From positions 1-35,246 of the forward strand of contig CALHMG010000269.1 of NCBI GenBank assembly GCA_938034705.1: 35,246 nucleotides of DNA, in the 5' to 3' direction. Every line of letters starts with the position of its first letter. The first letter of the stretch is position 1. Positions 15,944 through 24,897 of the stretch are shown here, piece by piece. The stretch is from an uncultured Gammaproteobacteria bacterium (lineage in GTDB: Bacteria; Pseudomonadota; Gammaproteobacteria; Arenicellales; CALHMG01). The notes beneath the pieces are model-generated. The model was not told the origin of the DNA and did not search any database. It worked only from the letters and a program-made list of their open reading frames with translations. A program made the translations under genes and the position numbers.

Positions 15944-16672
15944 ATGATTGAGTTTCGTTCTGTCAACAAGTGGTATGGCGACTTCCATGTGCTCAAGGAT
16001 ATCGACCTCGATATCGAAGCAGGTCAGCGTGTTGTTATCTGCGGTCCCTCCGGCTCTGGGAAATCGACGCTGATCAGATGCATCAACCGTCTGGAAGAAC
16101 ACCAGCAAGGAGAAATTCTGGTCGAAGGCGAGGTGCTGGGTGACAACCCGGTAGCCAACGCGCTGATTCGCCGCAAGGTGGGCATGGTGTTCCAGCAGTT
16201 CAATCTCTTCCCGCATCTCACCGCGCTCGATAACTGCACGCTTGGACCGATCAAGGCGCTGGGCATGTCGCGCGCCGAGGCGCAGGAGCGCGCCCGGGCG
16301 CAACTCGAACGCGTAAAGATTCCAGAGCAGGCCGACAAGTTCCCACAGGCGCTGTCCGGCGGTCAGCAGCAGCGCGTGGCGATCGCGCGCTCACTTTGCA
16401 TGGAGCCAGACGTGATGTTGTTTGACGAGCCTACGTCTGCCCTGGATCCCGAGATGATCGCAGAAGTGCTCGATACGATGATTGAACTTGCCGATTCGGG
16501 CATGACCATGATCTGCGTAACGCATGAAATGGGTTTTGCGAAAACCGTTGCTGATACGATTATGTTTATGGATGAAGGCCGAATTGTTGAAGCCGCAGCG
16601 CCAGAAAAGTTCTTCAACAGCCCTGACAGTGCGCGAACGCGAAAATTTCTCGATCAGATACTGATTCATTAG
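15944..16672 (+). CDS. Amino-acid-type ABC importer ATPase (GlnQ/HisP-like)
   Basis: 242 residues, the cytoplasmic ATPase of the importer. It shows Walker [11 protein letters not shown]-loop [12 protein letters not shown], signature [15 protein letters not shown], Walker [14 protein letters not shown] and H-loop VTHEMGFA, all intact. The start is ATG 15944, 13 nt after the permease stop, where the conserved [12 protein letters not shown] begins. The frame is open further upstream inside the permease gene but that extension has no family resemblance. Confidence 0.95.
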   Translation: MIEFRSVNKWYGDFHVLKDIDLDIEAGQRVVICGPSGSGKSTLIRCINRLEEHQQGEILVEGEVLGDNPVANALIRRKVGMVFQQFNLFPHLTALDNCTLGPIKALGMSRAEAQERARAQLERVKIPEQADKFPQALSGGQQQRVAIARSLCMEPDVMLFDEPTSALDPEMIAEVLDTMIELADSGMTMICVTHEMGFAKTVADTIMFMDEGRIVEAAAPEKFFNSPDSARTRKFLDQILIH

Positions 16673-16690
16673 GTCAGCGAGTCCCCGGAC

Positions 16691-17698
16691 ATGACAATAA
16701 ATCTCGATGCCTCGCGGCTGAAAACCGACGTCGACTTTGCCCGTCAGGGTCGCCAGACAGGCGATTTTCGGTTGCGACCGTCGGATAACAGCAAGGCTCT
16801 GGGCTATCACCCGGTGCCGGTATTTTGTCTGCAAAACGGCGAAGGCCCGACGCTTGTGGTCACAGGCGGTACCCACGGTGACGAGTTTGAAGGGCCCGCT
16901 GCAATACTGAGGCTGATGCATCGCCTCGATCTCGAAAAACTGAACGGCCGGCTGATCATGTTTCCGGCACTCAATGCACCGGCCGTTAAGGCGTCGCTGC
17001 GTTGTTCACCGCTGGATGACGGTAACCTGAACCGGGCGTTTCCGGGAGATGCCGACGGCTCGCCAACCGAGCAAATCGCGTATCTGATCGAACACTGCAT
17101 ACTGCCCGGGGCGGACGCAGCCATTGATATTCATTCCGGCGGTCGCGCGAGCGAATTTGTGCCGCTTTCGATGTACGTGCCGTCGACTGGTGAACTTGGC
17201 GAGCGCAACCGTGCGCTCGCGGATGCTTTTAGAGCGCCGTACTGCTGGGTCATGGGCGTCGGCAATGACAACAGAACCGTCAACTCGGCTGCGGAGCGAC
17301 AGGGTGTACCGATGTTTGCCACAGAACTCGGAGGAGGCGGCAACGTCAATACGGAGTATGTGCGTCTTGCCTGTGACGGGATACTCAGAGTGCTGCAGTC
17401 TCTCGGGATGTGGCAGGCGCCTCTGGTCGCGGCAACGCAGGCGACGACCTATTTCAGAATTCCAGCCACCGACTTTACGCTCTTTGCGCCGCGCGACGGC
17501 TTGTTCGTGCCTGCGAAAACGCCCGGCTCCAGATTCTCGAAGGGCGAAGCGGTCGGCGATATCTACAGTATCTTTGAGCCCGAGCGCGAGCCCTGCACCC
17601 TGGTTGCGCCGCATTCGTCGTTAATGATCAGTCAGACCCGGTACGGTCAGGTTGAGCGCGGTGATTTTCTGATGCAGCTGTCGGACGAAATCTCCTGA
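16691..17698 (+). CDS. Zinc-dependent N-deacylase, succinylglutamate desuccinylase/aspartoacylase family (DoeB-like)
   Basis: 335 residues, a cytoplasmic metallo-hydrolase of the AstE/ASPA branch of the M14 carboxypeptidase clan. Zinc ligands are H62 and E65 in GGTHGDEFEG and H148 in DIHSGG. The substrate-binding DDGNLNRAFPGD (110-120) and the catalytic glutamate E212 in ATELGGGG are present. A C-terminal beta domain (about 250-330) resembles a lipoyl-like cap. Overall it looks most like DoeB, which removes the acetyl group from N-acetyl-2,4-diaminobutyrate in ectoine breakdown, but the ectoine hydrolase gene (doeA) is not in the window. Being 18 nt after the ATPase gene, it probably acts on what the importer brings in: uptake of an N-acylated amino acid and release of the free one. 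Confidence 0.88.
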   Translation: MTINLDASRLKTDVDFARQGRQTGDFRLRPSDNSKALGYHPVPVFCLQNGEGPTLVVTGGTHGDEFEGPAAILRLMHRLDLEKLNGRLIMFPALNAPAVKASLRCSPLDDGNLNRAFPGDADGSPTEQIAYLIEHCILPGADAAIDIHSGGRASEFVPLSMYVPSTGELGERNRALADAFRAPYCWVMGVGNDNRTVNSAAERQGVPMFATELGGGGNVNTEYVRLACDGILRVLQSLGMWQAPLVAATQATTYFRIPATDFTLFAPRDGLFVPAKTPGSRFSKGEAVGDIYSIFEPEREPCTLVAPHSSLMISQTRYGQVERGDFLMQLSDEIS

Positions 17699-17714
17699 CA
17701 CCAAAAAATGTGGC

Positions 17715-19589
17715 TCAGGGCAGTGAACCACTCTGGGTTTTGTACATGAACGGAACCGAAGCGTTGCGGTGCCGCCACATCACCTGATAGCGAAACCGCT
17801 TTGAGGTAAACGCATAAGCTGGAATGCGAAACGTCAGAGATTTGTCGCTCTTCGAGTACTGTCCGTTGAAATGGTCATCCGGCTCATTGCTGACGGCGGA
17901 GTCGTTTACGATTCGAACGCTGAATCTGCCGTCGTCATAGTTTTGCGAATCGCCATCGAATTCCACGCGCAACAGGTGCGAGCCATTGTCGCGAGGTTCA
18001 ACGGTTGCGGCGCCATGGGCAGGAAACGAGTACATGGACCTGGCGGCAGCGGCCGCCATCAGGGCCTGCCACCGATTATTGACGTCAACGAGTGAACAAT
18101 CGATCGAAGCCAGTACCCGGGTCCAGAGATTCTCCCCTGATATTCCGAATGGAAGTTCCAGTTCGCGAAAAGACCGAATGGTGTCGCCGATTGCGTCGGC
18201 GCCACAGGAGTCGACCAGAGCTTCGGTCCAGAGGTTCCCGAGTCCGTACAGCAACGTGACGTCGTATTTGCTGGCGACCCTGGCACCGTTGGCGAGCTCG
18301 GCGAACGTGAAGTTTTCTCCCGCTACACTGATTGATGCGAGGACGGCATCCAGTTCACGGCGTGAGTCGCCGCCAATTACCTGATGCGCGATGTACTCCG
18401 CTGACCCTTCGGTAAAAAACTGAACCGCGTGCGCGTGCCGACGCATGCCTCGGTCAGACTCGGTACCCTGAAAAACATGCACGGTCTCATGGGCGAGCAC
18501 AAAGGCATGACCGATGCGCGTATCTGGCCGTGAAATGTCCATCCTGAAGGACTTCCATCGAGCGAGTCCTGCGAAATGCTCGCTGGTCTGGGTAAGATCA
18601 ACACGAATCACCGGTTCAGTCTCCGCGTTGATCGACGCGCTGACGTCTTCGTAGAGTGTGTCGGCCTGTCTGATCAACATGCGTGCCGGCGCCTGTGCCC
18701 GCTCGGGGAAGACGAATCTGAAGTAGTGGGTCTGAAGTGACGCAACGGGCCCGGTATATCGGGTCTCGGCTGGGTTTTTCTGGGCAAATTGAGTACCGGC
18801 AAGAAGCGCCAGCCCAAACGCAGCGGCGAGCCAGCCGAGCGTTTTCAATTTACCGGTCTTCTGGCTGCTTTGCCGGCTGAGCCCCCATGAATCCGCGTGA
18901 CTCCAGTGCCTGTATGCAAGCCACAGCGCGATCAGAGCGAGGACACACTGGAACCCGATTGCGGCCCAGGGCAGCACCAGGGTTTCACCCGCATACTCAA
19001 CCCGGAAGAGTTCCAGAGGATCCATAAAAGAGTGCAGACGCGCTCGATCGAGTAGGATCAGGACGACAACCGACGCGAAGATCAACACGAAGCCAAAGGT
19101 CCGCATCGTAGACAGCCACATGCCGTAAGCGAGGTAAATCGTCAGGGCGATGACGTCACGGAAGAAAAATGTAGCCGTTAGTGCCGGATACAATCCGCCC
19201 GTTAACGAAGAAGAGTTTGCGCCGACAACCAGCATCCAACGGGCGTATCCGATCACGGCCACACCCGTTACGACAATGATGCCTGCTACCAGTTTGGCCT
19301 TGAATATCGTAAGTCTTGAGACGGGCATTGCCCGAAGAAAGTTGATGGTTCCTGAGTCGTGTTCGTTGGGGTAAAGACTGTAGGCGGTTATAAACGAAAC
19401 GAACATGACCGAAATGACAGAATAGGAACGGTTTCCCGGTTCGCACCCGATCGAGCAGTCGGACGCCCAGGTTGCAAAGCCAAACGATGAGCTTAGAGTA
19501 TTCGCCAGAAATTCAATGACCGTCAAAGCCGCGAACAGCGCGAAGATAGGCAGCAGCTGTCGAAGTTCTTTGCGAATAAGCGCGGTCAC
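17715..19589 (-). CDS. ABC-2 permease fused to an extracytoplasmic gluzincin (HExxH) peptidase-like domain
   Basis: 624 residues. Residues 1-230 form an ABC-2-type permease of about six helices, with NEHDSGTINFLRAMPVSR (75-92), the usual motif after helix 2. A further helix at about 248-269 carries the rest across the membrane. Residues 280-510 look like a zinc metallopeptidase of the MA clan: HETVH at 367-371 in LAHETVHVFQG, then E394 in FTEGSAEY, 23 residues on, in place for the third zinc ligand. After a helical part comes a beta-rich C-terminal domain (about 520-624). It overlaps the upstream permease gene by 4 nt and is the last gene of the operon ATPase, permease, permease. ABC-2 permeases joined to M1-type aminopeptidases are known; this domain looks shorter and unlike M1 (no GxMEN motif seen). 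Transported or cleaved substrate unknown. Confidence 0.85.
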   Translation of the reverse strand: MTALIRKELRQLLPIFALFAALTVIEFLANTLSSSFGFATWASDCSIGCEPGNRSYSVISVMFVSFITAYSLYPNEHDSGTINFLRAMPVSRLTIFKAKLVAGIIVVTGVAVIGYARWMLVVGANSSSLTGGLYPALTATFFFRDVIALTIYLAYGMWLSTMRTFGFVLIFASVVVLILLDRARLHSFMDPLELFRVEYAGETLVLPWAAIGFQCVLALIALWLAYRHWSHADSWGLSRQSSQKTGKLKTLGWLAAAFGLALLAGTQFAQKNPAETRYTGPVASLQTHYFRFVFPERAQAPARMLIRQADTLYEDVSASINAETEPVIRVDLTQTSEHFAGLARWKSFRMDISRPDTRIGHAFVLAHETVHVFQGTESDRGMRRHAHAVQFFTEGSAEYIAHQVIGGDSRRELDAVLASISVAGENFTFAELANGARVASKYDVTLLYGLGNLWTEALVDSCGADAIGDTIRSFRELELPFGISGENLWTRVLASIDCSLVDVNNRWQALMAAAAARSMYSFPAHGAATVEPRDNGSHLLRVEFDGDSQNYDDGRFSVRIVNDSAVSNEPDDHFNGQYSKSDKSLTFRIPAYAFTSKRFRYQVMWRHRNASVPFMYKTQSGSLP

Positions 19590-21505
19590 TTGATGGTCAC
19601 CCGCTGCGCACCCAGCTGTACCGGCCGCGAAAAGAGATCGTTTTCGTAGTACAGCGCAACGTAGGCTCGATCACCGGTTGCGTAGGGGACTCGGGTGCGG
19701 TCTGGTGATCCGTCGGTGGCGCAACTGATCGTGACCTCTTCGATGCCGTCCAGCGTTACGAAGTTCCGCGTCGGACCGGTCTTGGCGTGACGGAGCCTGC
19801 AGTGCCCATCTTTGCTCTGGGTCGGAGTGATTTCGCCAACAAGCTGAGTCACGAGTCGCTTGTAGCCGTTGTGCTCAACGTCGGACTGCACAGAGATCTT
19901 GGCAGCAGGGACCGAGTCGACCAGGGTTTTGATCCGAGGTTCCGCGGAAACCGTTTCCAGCCATTGTTGCCAACGAGCGGAAAACTGATCGAAGTCCAGG
20001 CCGGTGGCATCGTTAAAGCGTTGTCGTGACGAGTTGCGCGCGTCGATAAAACTGGACAGGTAGTTGTTCTTCACCGGTTGCGTGAGAAACTGTCTGCCGA
20101 GACGATAAATGCCTTCTTCGCCGATTTCGCTTTCAAGAAATACCAGCGCCGAATAAGCCAGCGCATCAGCGGCAGCCGCCCCTCGGATATCGACTATCTG
20201 ATCATATTGATCAATCAAGCTGGTTACTTCACCGTGAATCGCCACCGAAATGCTAGCCAGTGCCAACAGTTCGTCAGTCACCGCCTGCTTTTGTTCGCCA
20301 GAAAGGTGGCGGGTCGCCCACCACCACGACTGGGCGTCTGTGACCCAGTGATGGGGTTCATACATCGCCCGATTGTTCGTCAGCTGCTGGAAAATGCCGT
20401 GAACGGCGACAGATTCGACGAGCGCCATACCCATAGGTGAGAGCCCGGCGATGTGCGCATCTAAAGATACTTCAGAGGAAACGTTCAGTCGCTGTACGTC
20501 GCGGAACAGGTTTGCTGAATAGCGAATTCTTAGCAGAGGCAGTTCGTCCACGCCGAGGTTGTGCGAGATTGATTCCAGTGTCGTTGAAAGCCTGGCGAGC
20601 AATGACGTCGCTTCTTTGCGGTTTTCCTCGTGTTCGTAATAGACGTAGATGTCGGGTGTTTCGTTCTGGACCATCTGTGTTGCTGACGGAAGCATTGGCA
20701 ACTCGTCAACGTCGTTTACGGCTATCGCAACGACCAGCGAATAGGTCATCAGGACGAAGCACACGATCGTGATATCGATTCTCGTCATCGGTACAGCCAG
20801 CGTGTCGATCAATGTGCCTTCACGTGCCCACGCGAGGGCGAAGCCCGAGGCTGAAATGGCGATGCCCAGCACAACGGTGACAAGAATATCGCTCCAGGGC
20901 ATCACGTCACGCTCATAGACCAGAAGCTCGCTATCGAGCAGTCGCAGGGGTGCGAAACTGCCTGTCACCTGGTCGAACTTGTTCAAAATCAAATAGCCCA
21001 CAAACAGCAGGACATACAACAGCAATCGCAGTCGGCCACACAGACTTACAAAAAACGCGATGCTCCAGACAAGCAGCGAAATCGCAATAACGCGAACCCC
21101 GATACCTGCAACGTAGGGTGCGTCCAGGTCATCACCGACCCCGGCGTGCAAAAGGCCCACCGCGATCGTGACCAGGCCGATTACCACGACCAGCGCAAGG
21201 CCAAGCGCATACTTTTCAACCAGCATCACCCAGGGATGAATGGGGAGGGCCGTCAGAAAATGACGGGTCTTGAGAATCAGTTCTCGTGCGACAAGAATGT
21301 TGCCGACAATCGCCGCGCACAACGGCAGGATCGACTTGATCCCCGCAGCGACAATCGCCATCGACCCCTGGCCATAGGCGGACGTATCGTAAGTCCGTGC
21401 CATCAGCATCAGGATGACCGCGGTCGCTCCAACCAGAATCATCAGATTCGGGCCATTTTCTCGCAGGTCCTTTGACAGCATCGCTGCCACAGACGAACGA
21501 ATCAT
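19586..21505 (-). CDS. ABC-2 permease fused to a degenerate peptidase-like domain
   Basis: 639 residues, built like the following gene's product: about six helices (1-230), a seventh at about 245-263, then a large extracytoplasmic domain and a beta-rich end (about 545-639). Residues 66-92 hold the ABC-2 motif (GNILVARELILKTRHFLTAL). In the place of the zinc site stands ESVAVHGIFQQL (364-375): the second histidine survives (H369) but the first His and the Glu are gone, and the third-ligand segment reads VTDAQSWWWA where the partner has FTEGSAEYIA. I therefore read it as an inactive partner domain. It starts within the end of the ATPase gene (4-nt overlap) and ends within the start of the active permease gene (4-nt overlap), implying fixed stoichiometry. 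Confidence 0.83.
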   Translation of the reverse strand: MIRSSVAAMLSKDLRENGPNLMILVGATAVILMLMARTYDTSAYGQGSMAIVAAGIKSILPLCAAIVGNILVARELILKTRHFLTALPIHPWVMLVEKYALGLALVVVIGLVTIAVGLLHAGVGDDLDAPYVAGIGVRVIAISLLVWSIAFFVSLCGRLRLLLYVLLFVGYLILNKFDQVTGSFAPLRLLDSELLVYERDVMPWSDILVTVVLGIAISASGFALAWAREGTLIDTLAVPMTRIDITIVCFVLMTYSLVVAIAVNDVDELPMLPSATQMVQNETPDIYVYYEHEENRKEATSLLARLSTTLESISHNLGVDELPLLRIRYSANLFRDVQRLNVSSEVSLDAHIAGLSPMGMALVESVAVHGIFQQLTNNRAMYEPHHWVTDAQSWWWATRHLSGEQKQAVTDELLALASISVAIHGEVTSLIDQYDQIVDIRGAAAADALAYSALVFLESEIGEEGIYRLGRQFLTQPVKNNYLSSFIDARNSSRQRFNDATGLDFDQFSARWQQWLETVSAEPRIKTLVDSVPAAKISVQSDVEHNGYKRLVTQLVGEITPTQSKDGHCRLRHAKTGPTRNFVTLDGIEEVTISCATDGSPDRTRVPYATGDRAYVALYYENDLFSRPVQLGAQRVTIK

Positions 21506-22449
21506 CTGGCGCTTCCGACAGTGGCGATAAAAACATCCTCAAGCGACATCTCTTCGCGGCGCCAGCCGCCATGGGGAATAGCTTCGGTCACGGGCGTTTC
21601 GTTAAAACTGATTGTCACGAGATCACGGCCGTCCTTTTGAGTGTGGCGCAATACTGTGAACCCCCTGTGATCAATAAACTGTGGCACCATCGGTGCGTCT
21701 GTCTGAACGTCGGTTGCCACTGGGTTGGAGAACGTGGCGACGGTTCTGACAAGATTTTGCAGCGGCCCGTCAAAGATCATAGAGCCTTCCTCGAGCACCC
21801 CGACGCGCGTGGCGACGGCCTCGATATCGTCCATAACGTGAGTGGAGAAGAAGACCGAGGCGTCTCCGGAGAGCGCTTGTTCGTTCACAAGGTCAAGGAA
21901 CTCCCGGCGCGCTACAGGATCCATGCCTGCCGTGGGCTCGTCCAGCACGAGAATCTCGGGTTGAATCGCCAGGGCCATGGAAAGCGCCAGTCGGGCTTTC
22001 ATGCCGCCGGAAAAGTCGCCGATCCTGCCGTGGGAAGGCAGCTCAAATCGCTTCATCAAGTCGCTGTACCGTTCGCGACTCCATCGTGGGTACATTCCGC
22101 TCACAAAGTTCTGGAGGTCCGCGCACGTCATCCACGGATAGAAGTGCTGCTCCTGGGCCACATAGCCGACGCGTTGTCTTCCGCGAACCAGGGCGCGGCG
22201 ACCGGTCTCACCAAACAATTCGACGGTGCCCGCGTCCTGACGATGAATGCCCATCAGGATTCTGATGGTCGTCGATTTTCCTGCGCCGTTACGCCCGAGG
22301 AATCCATAAACTTCGCCGGGCTTGACCGACAGCGTCATGCCGCGCAGTACATTGTTTGGGCCAAACGATTTATGCAGAGAATCGAGGGAAAAAACCGGTT
22401 GTGTGTCCTGCGTCATGCGCTCGCACGGTGTCGTCGATCGAGCTTTCAT
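21502..22449 (-). CDS. ABC-2 exporter ATPase subunit
   Basis: 315 residues from the ATG at 22449; an in-frame ATG at 22416 (MTQDTQPVF) is equally possible and neither has a good ribosome site. Walker A is GRNGAGKST (52-60), the signature is FSGGMKARLALS (LSGG with F for L), and Walker B is ILVLDEPTAGMDP with H-loop STHVMDD. About 70 C-terminal residues form an accessory domain ending SLEDVFIATVG, usual in CcmA/YadG-type exporters. It is the first gene of the three-gene exporter operon. The 220 bp upstream, to the end of tctA, hold its promoter. Confidence 0.93.
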   Translation of the reverse strand: MKARSTTPCERMTQDTQPVFSLDSLHKSFGPNNVLRGMTLSVKPGEVYGFLGRNGAGKSTTIRILMGIHRQDAGTVELFGETGRRALVRGRQRVGYVAQEQHFYPWMTCADLQNFVSGMYPRWSRERYSDLMKRFELPSHGRIGDFSGGMKARLALSMALAIQPEILVLDEPTAGMDPVARREFLDLVNEQALSGDASVFFSTHVMDDIEAVATRVGVLEEGSMIFDGPLQNLVRTVATFSNPVATDVQTDAPMVPQFIDHRGFTVLRHTQKDGRDLVTISFNETPVTEAIPHGGWRREEMSLEDVFIATVGSAR

Positions 22450-22584
22450 ACTAGTTCATTGTCGAAGGGATCGCGCTGTGGGCCGATGGCATGGATGGAG
22501 TATCGGCTGAAACGACCTGCAATGACTCACGAGGATGTGGACGATTGTATGAAACTCGTGGAGATATCAGGCGCGCAATGCGCA

Positions 22585-22614
22585 CGCGAAATTCCTGCGC
22601 TATCTGATTTCGCG
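22585..22614. repeat. Perfect 8-bp inverted repeat, tctA-exporter spacer
   Basis: CGCGAAAT (22585-22592) and ATTTCGCG (22607-22614) are perfect inverted repeats with a 14-nt spacer, in the 220 bp between the end of tctA and the start of the exporter operon. The site could be an operator for the exporter or a hairpin after tctA; no T-run follows it. Confidence 0.35.
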
Positions 22615-22669
22615 AAGAATTCCGGTGTCGTGCGAGCCGGTTGCCAGGGTGCCGTGACGGGACAGTTCG

Positions 22670-24319
22670 TTATGTACTGGTGGCAGATCGACGCAGTCGG
22701 TAGACGAGATAGCCAGCCAGTACCACACACAAAACTGCGAGGACGGGTCGAACGCCGCCGCCCATCATGGTCAGCGGCAGCGAAACAGCGGCCAGAAGCG
22801 CGGGCGCGTAGTAACTCGTCCATTTTGCGCCGGCGCTGCGCTGACTCTGGAAGTACGGGAAGGCCGCTGAAAACAAAGCGACTATCAGGAAGAACAACGC
22901 CCAGGGTCTTGTCACGAAGTGATGCAGTGACTCGTCGATCGCCATCGCGCGGCTCAGGTTGAGCTCCGCAATGTCTCCCAGCACCACACCCAGGATCATC
23001 GGTGCCAGCGGGAAACCAAACTGACGCATCGCAAAACCGATAATGCCGAACCACAACAGCGTCCAGATATCGAAAGTGATGTTGTTCAGCGCAAATACGC
23101 CAATGGAGGCAAAGCCGAGTATGACGGACGCCAGCATGTACATGCGAATACGCGTCACCAGGACAAACACTCGCAGAACCACCGACTGCAGGGCGATCAT
23201 GATGAAGTTGGCGCAGAAAAAAGCGATAAAGATCGAGTACGCGAGCACCGGTTCTTCAGCGATAAAGCTCGGGCTTGGAACAACGTCATGCATGAGCAGG
23301 GCGCCAAGCAGGATCGCGGCCGTTACGTCGCCCGGAATGCCAAGTGCCATCAGAGGCGTCAACGCGCCGCCTTCCACGGCGTTGTTGGAGCTTTCAGGAG
23401 CGATAACGCCTTCCGGTACACCGGTACCGAACTCTTCGGGCTTGCTTGATGCTTTCTTGGCCTGGTCGTACGCAAGAATGTTTGCGATGGAGCCGCCAGC
23501 GCCAGGCAGTATGCCTACGAACATGCCGATGAAAGAAGATCGGATAAGCGTGGGCCAGCGTTTGATAATGGCTTTGATCGCACGAAGATGTTCGATGCGA
23601 ACGCGGACGTTGCCGCTCATTGACAGCGATCTGCGTGCCTTGTCCGGATCACGGACATCCGACAGCAGCTGGCTGAACGCGAACAATCCGATCAGGACGG
23701 CAATAAAGTCAAAGCCGCCGAGGAGTTCGTCGTTGCCGAAGTTAAACCGGGCCATTCCGGCGGCGTCGTCTTCACCAATCGTTTTTACGAAGAGGCCAAG
23801 CGCGCCGGCCAGTAGTCCCTTCACAAGGTTTTTGCCCGCAAGGCTCGCCGTCACCGTGAGGGCGAACATGACCAGCATGAAAAAATCCCACGGCTGAAAC
23901 TCAAGGCCCACGCGCGCAAGCTGTGGCGCAAACAGAACCAGCATTACGGCCGAAAACATGCCACCAAAAAACGACGACCAGACGCCCAGTCCCAGCGCAA
24001 AGCCAGGTTCGCCCTTGCGAGCCATGGGAAATCCGTCGAACGTGGTCGCAACGGACGAGGGTGTGCCAGGTATTCCTGTGAGAATGCCGGCCATCAATCC
24101 GCCGGAGAGTCCGCCGACGAGCACGCTGATCATGGTTGCGGCGCCCTGGGACGCTTCCATGCTGAACGTAAACGGCAGTGTCAGTACAACCGCCATCGCA
24201 ATGGTGAACCCGGGAATCGAGCCAGCAAGAAGACCCGCGGCAACGCCGATGGTCATGTAGACCAGAGTTTTGACGTTGCCGATTTCGGCAAACGCACCTA
24301 GCAGGTTTTCGGCAAACAT
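22670..24319 (-). CDS. tctA: Tripartite tricarboxylate transporter, large membrane subunit
   Basis: 549 residues with about 12 hydrophobic segments. It carries the two TctA signature repeats: GLLAGSIPGFTIAMAVVLTLPFTF near residue 30 and GILPGAGGSIANILAYD around 270. GIPGTPSSVATTFDG and ALGIPGDVTAAILLGAL are also typical. TctA is the transport channel of TTT systems, which use a periplasmic receptor (TctC) and an ion gradient to import carboxylates. It is the last gene of tctC-tctB-tctA, 3 nt after tctB. The C-terminus (about 40 residues with two helices) makes it somewhat longer than the common 500. The substrate is not fixed by the sequence. Confidence 0.95.
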   Translation of the reverse strand: MFAENLLGAFAEIGNVKTLVYMTIGVAAGLLAGSIPGFTIAMAVVLTLPFTFSMEASQGAATMISVLVGGLSGGLMAGILTGIPGTPSSVATTFDGFPMARKGEPGFALGLGVWSSFFGGMFSAVMLVLFAPQLARVGLEFQPWDFFMLVMFALTVTASLAGKNLVKGLLAGALGLFVKTIGEDDAAGMARFNFGNDELLGGFDFIAVLIGLFAFSQLLSDVRDPDKARRSLSMSGNVRVRIEHLRAIKAIIKRWPTLIRSSFIGMFVGILPGAGGSIANILAYDQAKKASSKPEEFGTGVPEGVIAPESSNNAVEGGALTPLMALGIPGDVTAAILLGALLMHDVVPSPSFIAEEPVLAYSIFIAFFCANFIMIALQSVVLRVFVLVTRIRMYMLASVILGFASIGVFALNNITFDIWTLLWFGIIGFAMRQFGFPLAPMILGVVLGDIAELNLSRAMAIDESLHHFVTRPWALFFLIVALFSAAFPYFQSQRSAGAKWTSYYAPALLAAVSLPLTMMGGGVRPVLAVLCVVLAGYLVYRLRRSATST

Positions 24320-24322
24320 ATT

Positions 24323-24829
24323 CTAAAAGCGCCCGATGATCTCGCCGGGAGGCAGCGTCACTTCAAGCCCGAACGTAAAGAGAGCCCACATGCCACCCAC
24401 AGTGCAGATGGAAATCAGTGCGTGAAGCGCGACCTGCTTTGGCGACCAGCCGCCGAGCACGTTCAGTAGCAGAAACACGAACGCCAGACCGCCGAGCAAC
24501 ATGCCGAGCCAGGGCATCGAAAGAAGGTAGAAGAAAAACAGCACAAAGCAGGCAATGACGTTGCGCCAGTAGCCGAAAAATCCAGCGCGTTTGCGTTCTT
24601 CCATCAACACAAGCTCGGCCTCGGTCGGCTCCGGGGCGCCAGCCCGTATGGACTGGAAAAGATAGAGCAGTGACAGAAACGTCATTGCGCCAAGAATCAC
24701 ACGGGGCCAGGTCGCCGGGCTCAAAACGCCATAGTTTGGCTCGCGAATCTGAAAGCTCGCTGCGATAAAGATTCCACAGGCAAGCAGCATGCAGAGCGCA
24801 ACAATCACATCTTTATTTATTCGCGACAT
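24323..24829 (-). CDS. tctB: Tripartite tricarboxylate transporter, small membrane subunit
   Basis: 168 residues with four hydrophobic segments (about 8-26, 40-60, 90-122, 130-155). That topology and the sequence PATWPRVILGAMTFLSLLYL are typical of TctB, whose role beside TctA is structural. It lies between tctC (104-bp spacer with two hairpins) and tctA (3 nt). Confidence 0.9.
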   Translation of the reverse strand: MSRINKDVIVALCMLLACGIFIAASFQIREPNYGVLSPATWPRVILGAMTFLSLLYLFQSIRAGAPEPTEAELVLMEERKRAGFFGYWRNVIACFVLFFFYLLSMPWLGMLLGGLAFVFLLLNVLGGWSPKQVALHALISICTVGGMWALFTFGLEVTLPPGEIIGRF

Positions 24830-24847
24830 AGCCGACCACTGCTGGTT

Positions 24848-24870
24848 GCTTCAAGCGATCGACTTGAAGC
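24848..24870 (-). repeat. 8-bp inverted repeat just before tctB
   Basis: GCTTCAAG (24848-24855) and CTTGAAGC (24863-24870) pair perfectly around 7 nt, 19 nt before the tctB start. It may shape tctB translation or protect a processed 5' end. Confidence 0.4.
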
Positions 24871-24897
24871 GTGAGTTGGGCATTGGGGAGAAATCAA

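Noticed and set aside
22520-22680. Plus-strand frame beginning MTHEDVDDCMKLVEI in the tctA-exporter spacer
   Set aside because: It runs on as antisense to tctA with Arg-rich sequence, has no ribosome site and resembles no family.
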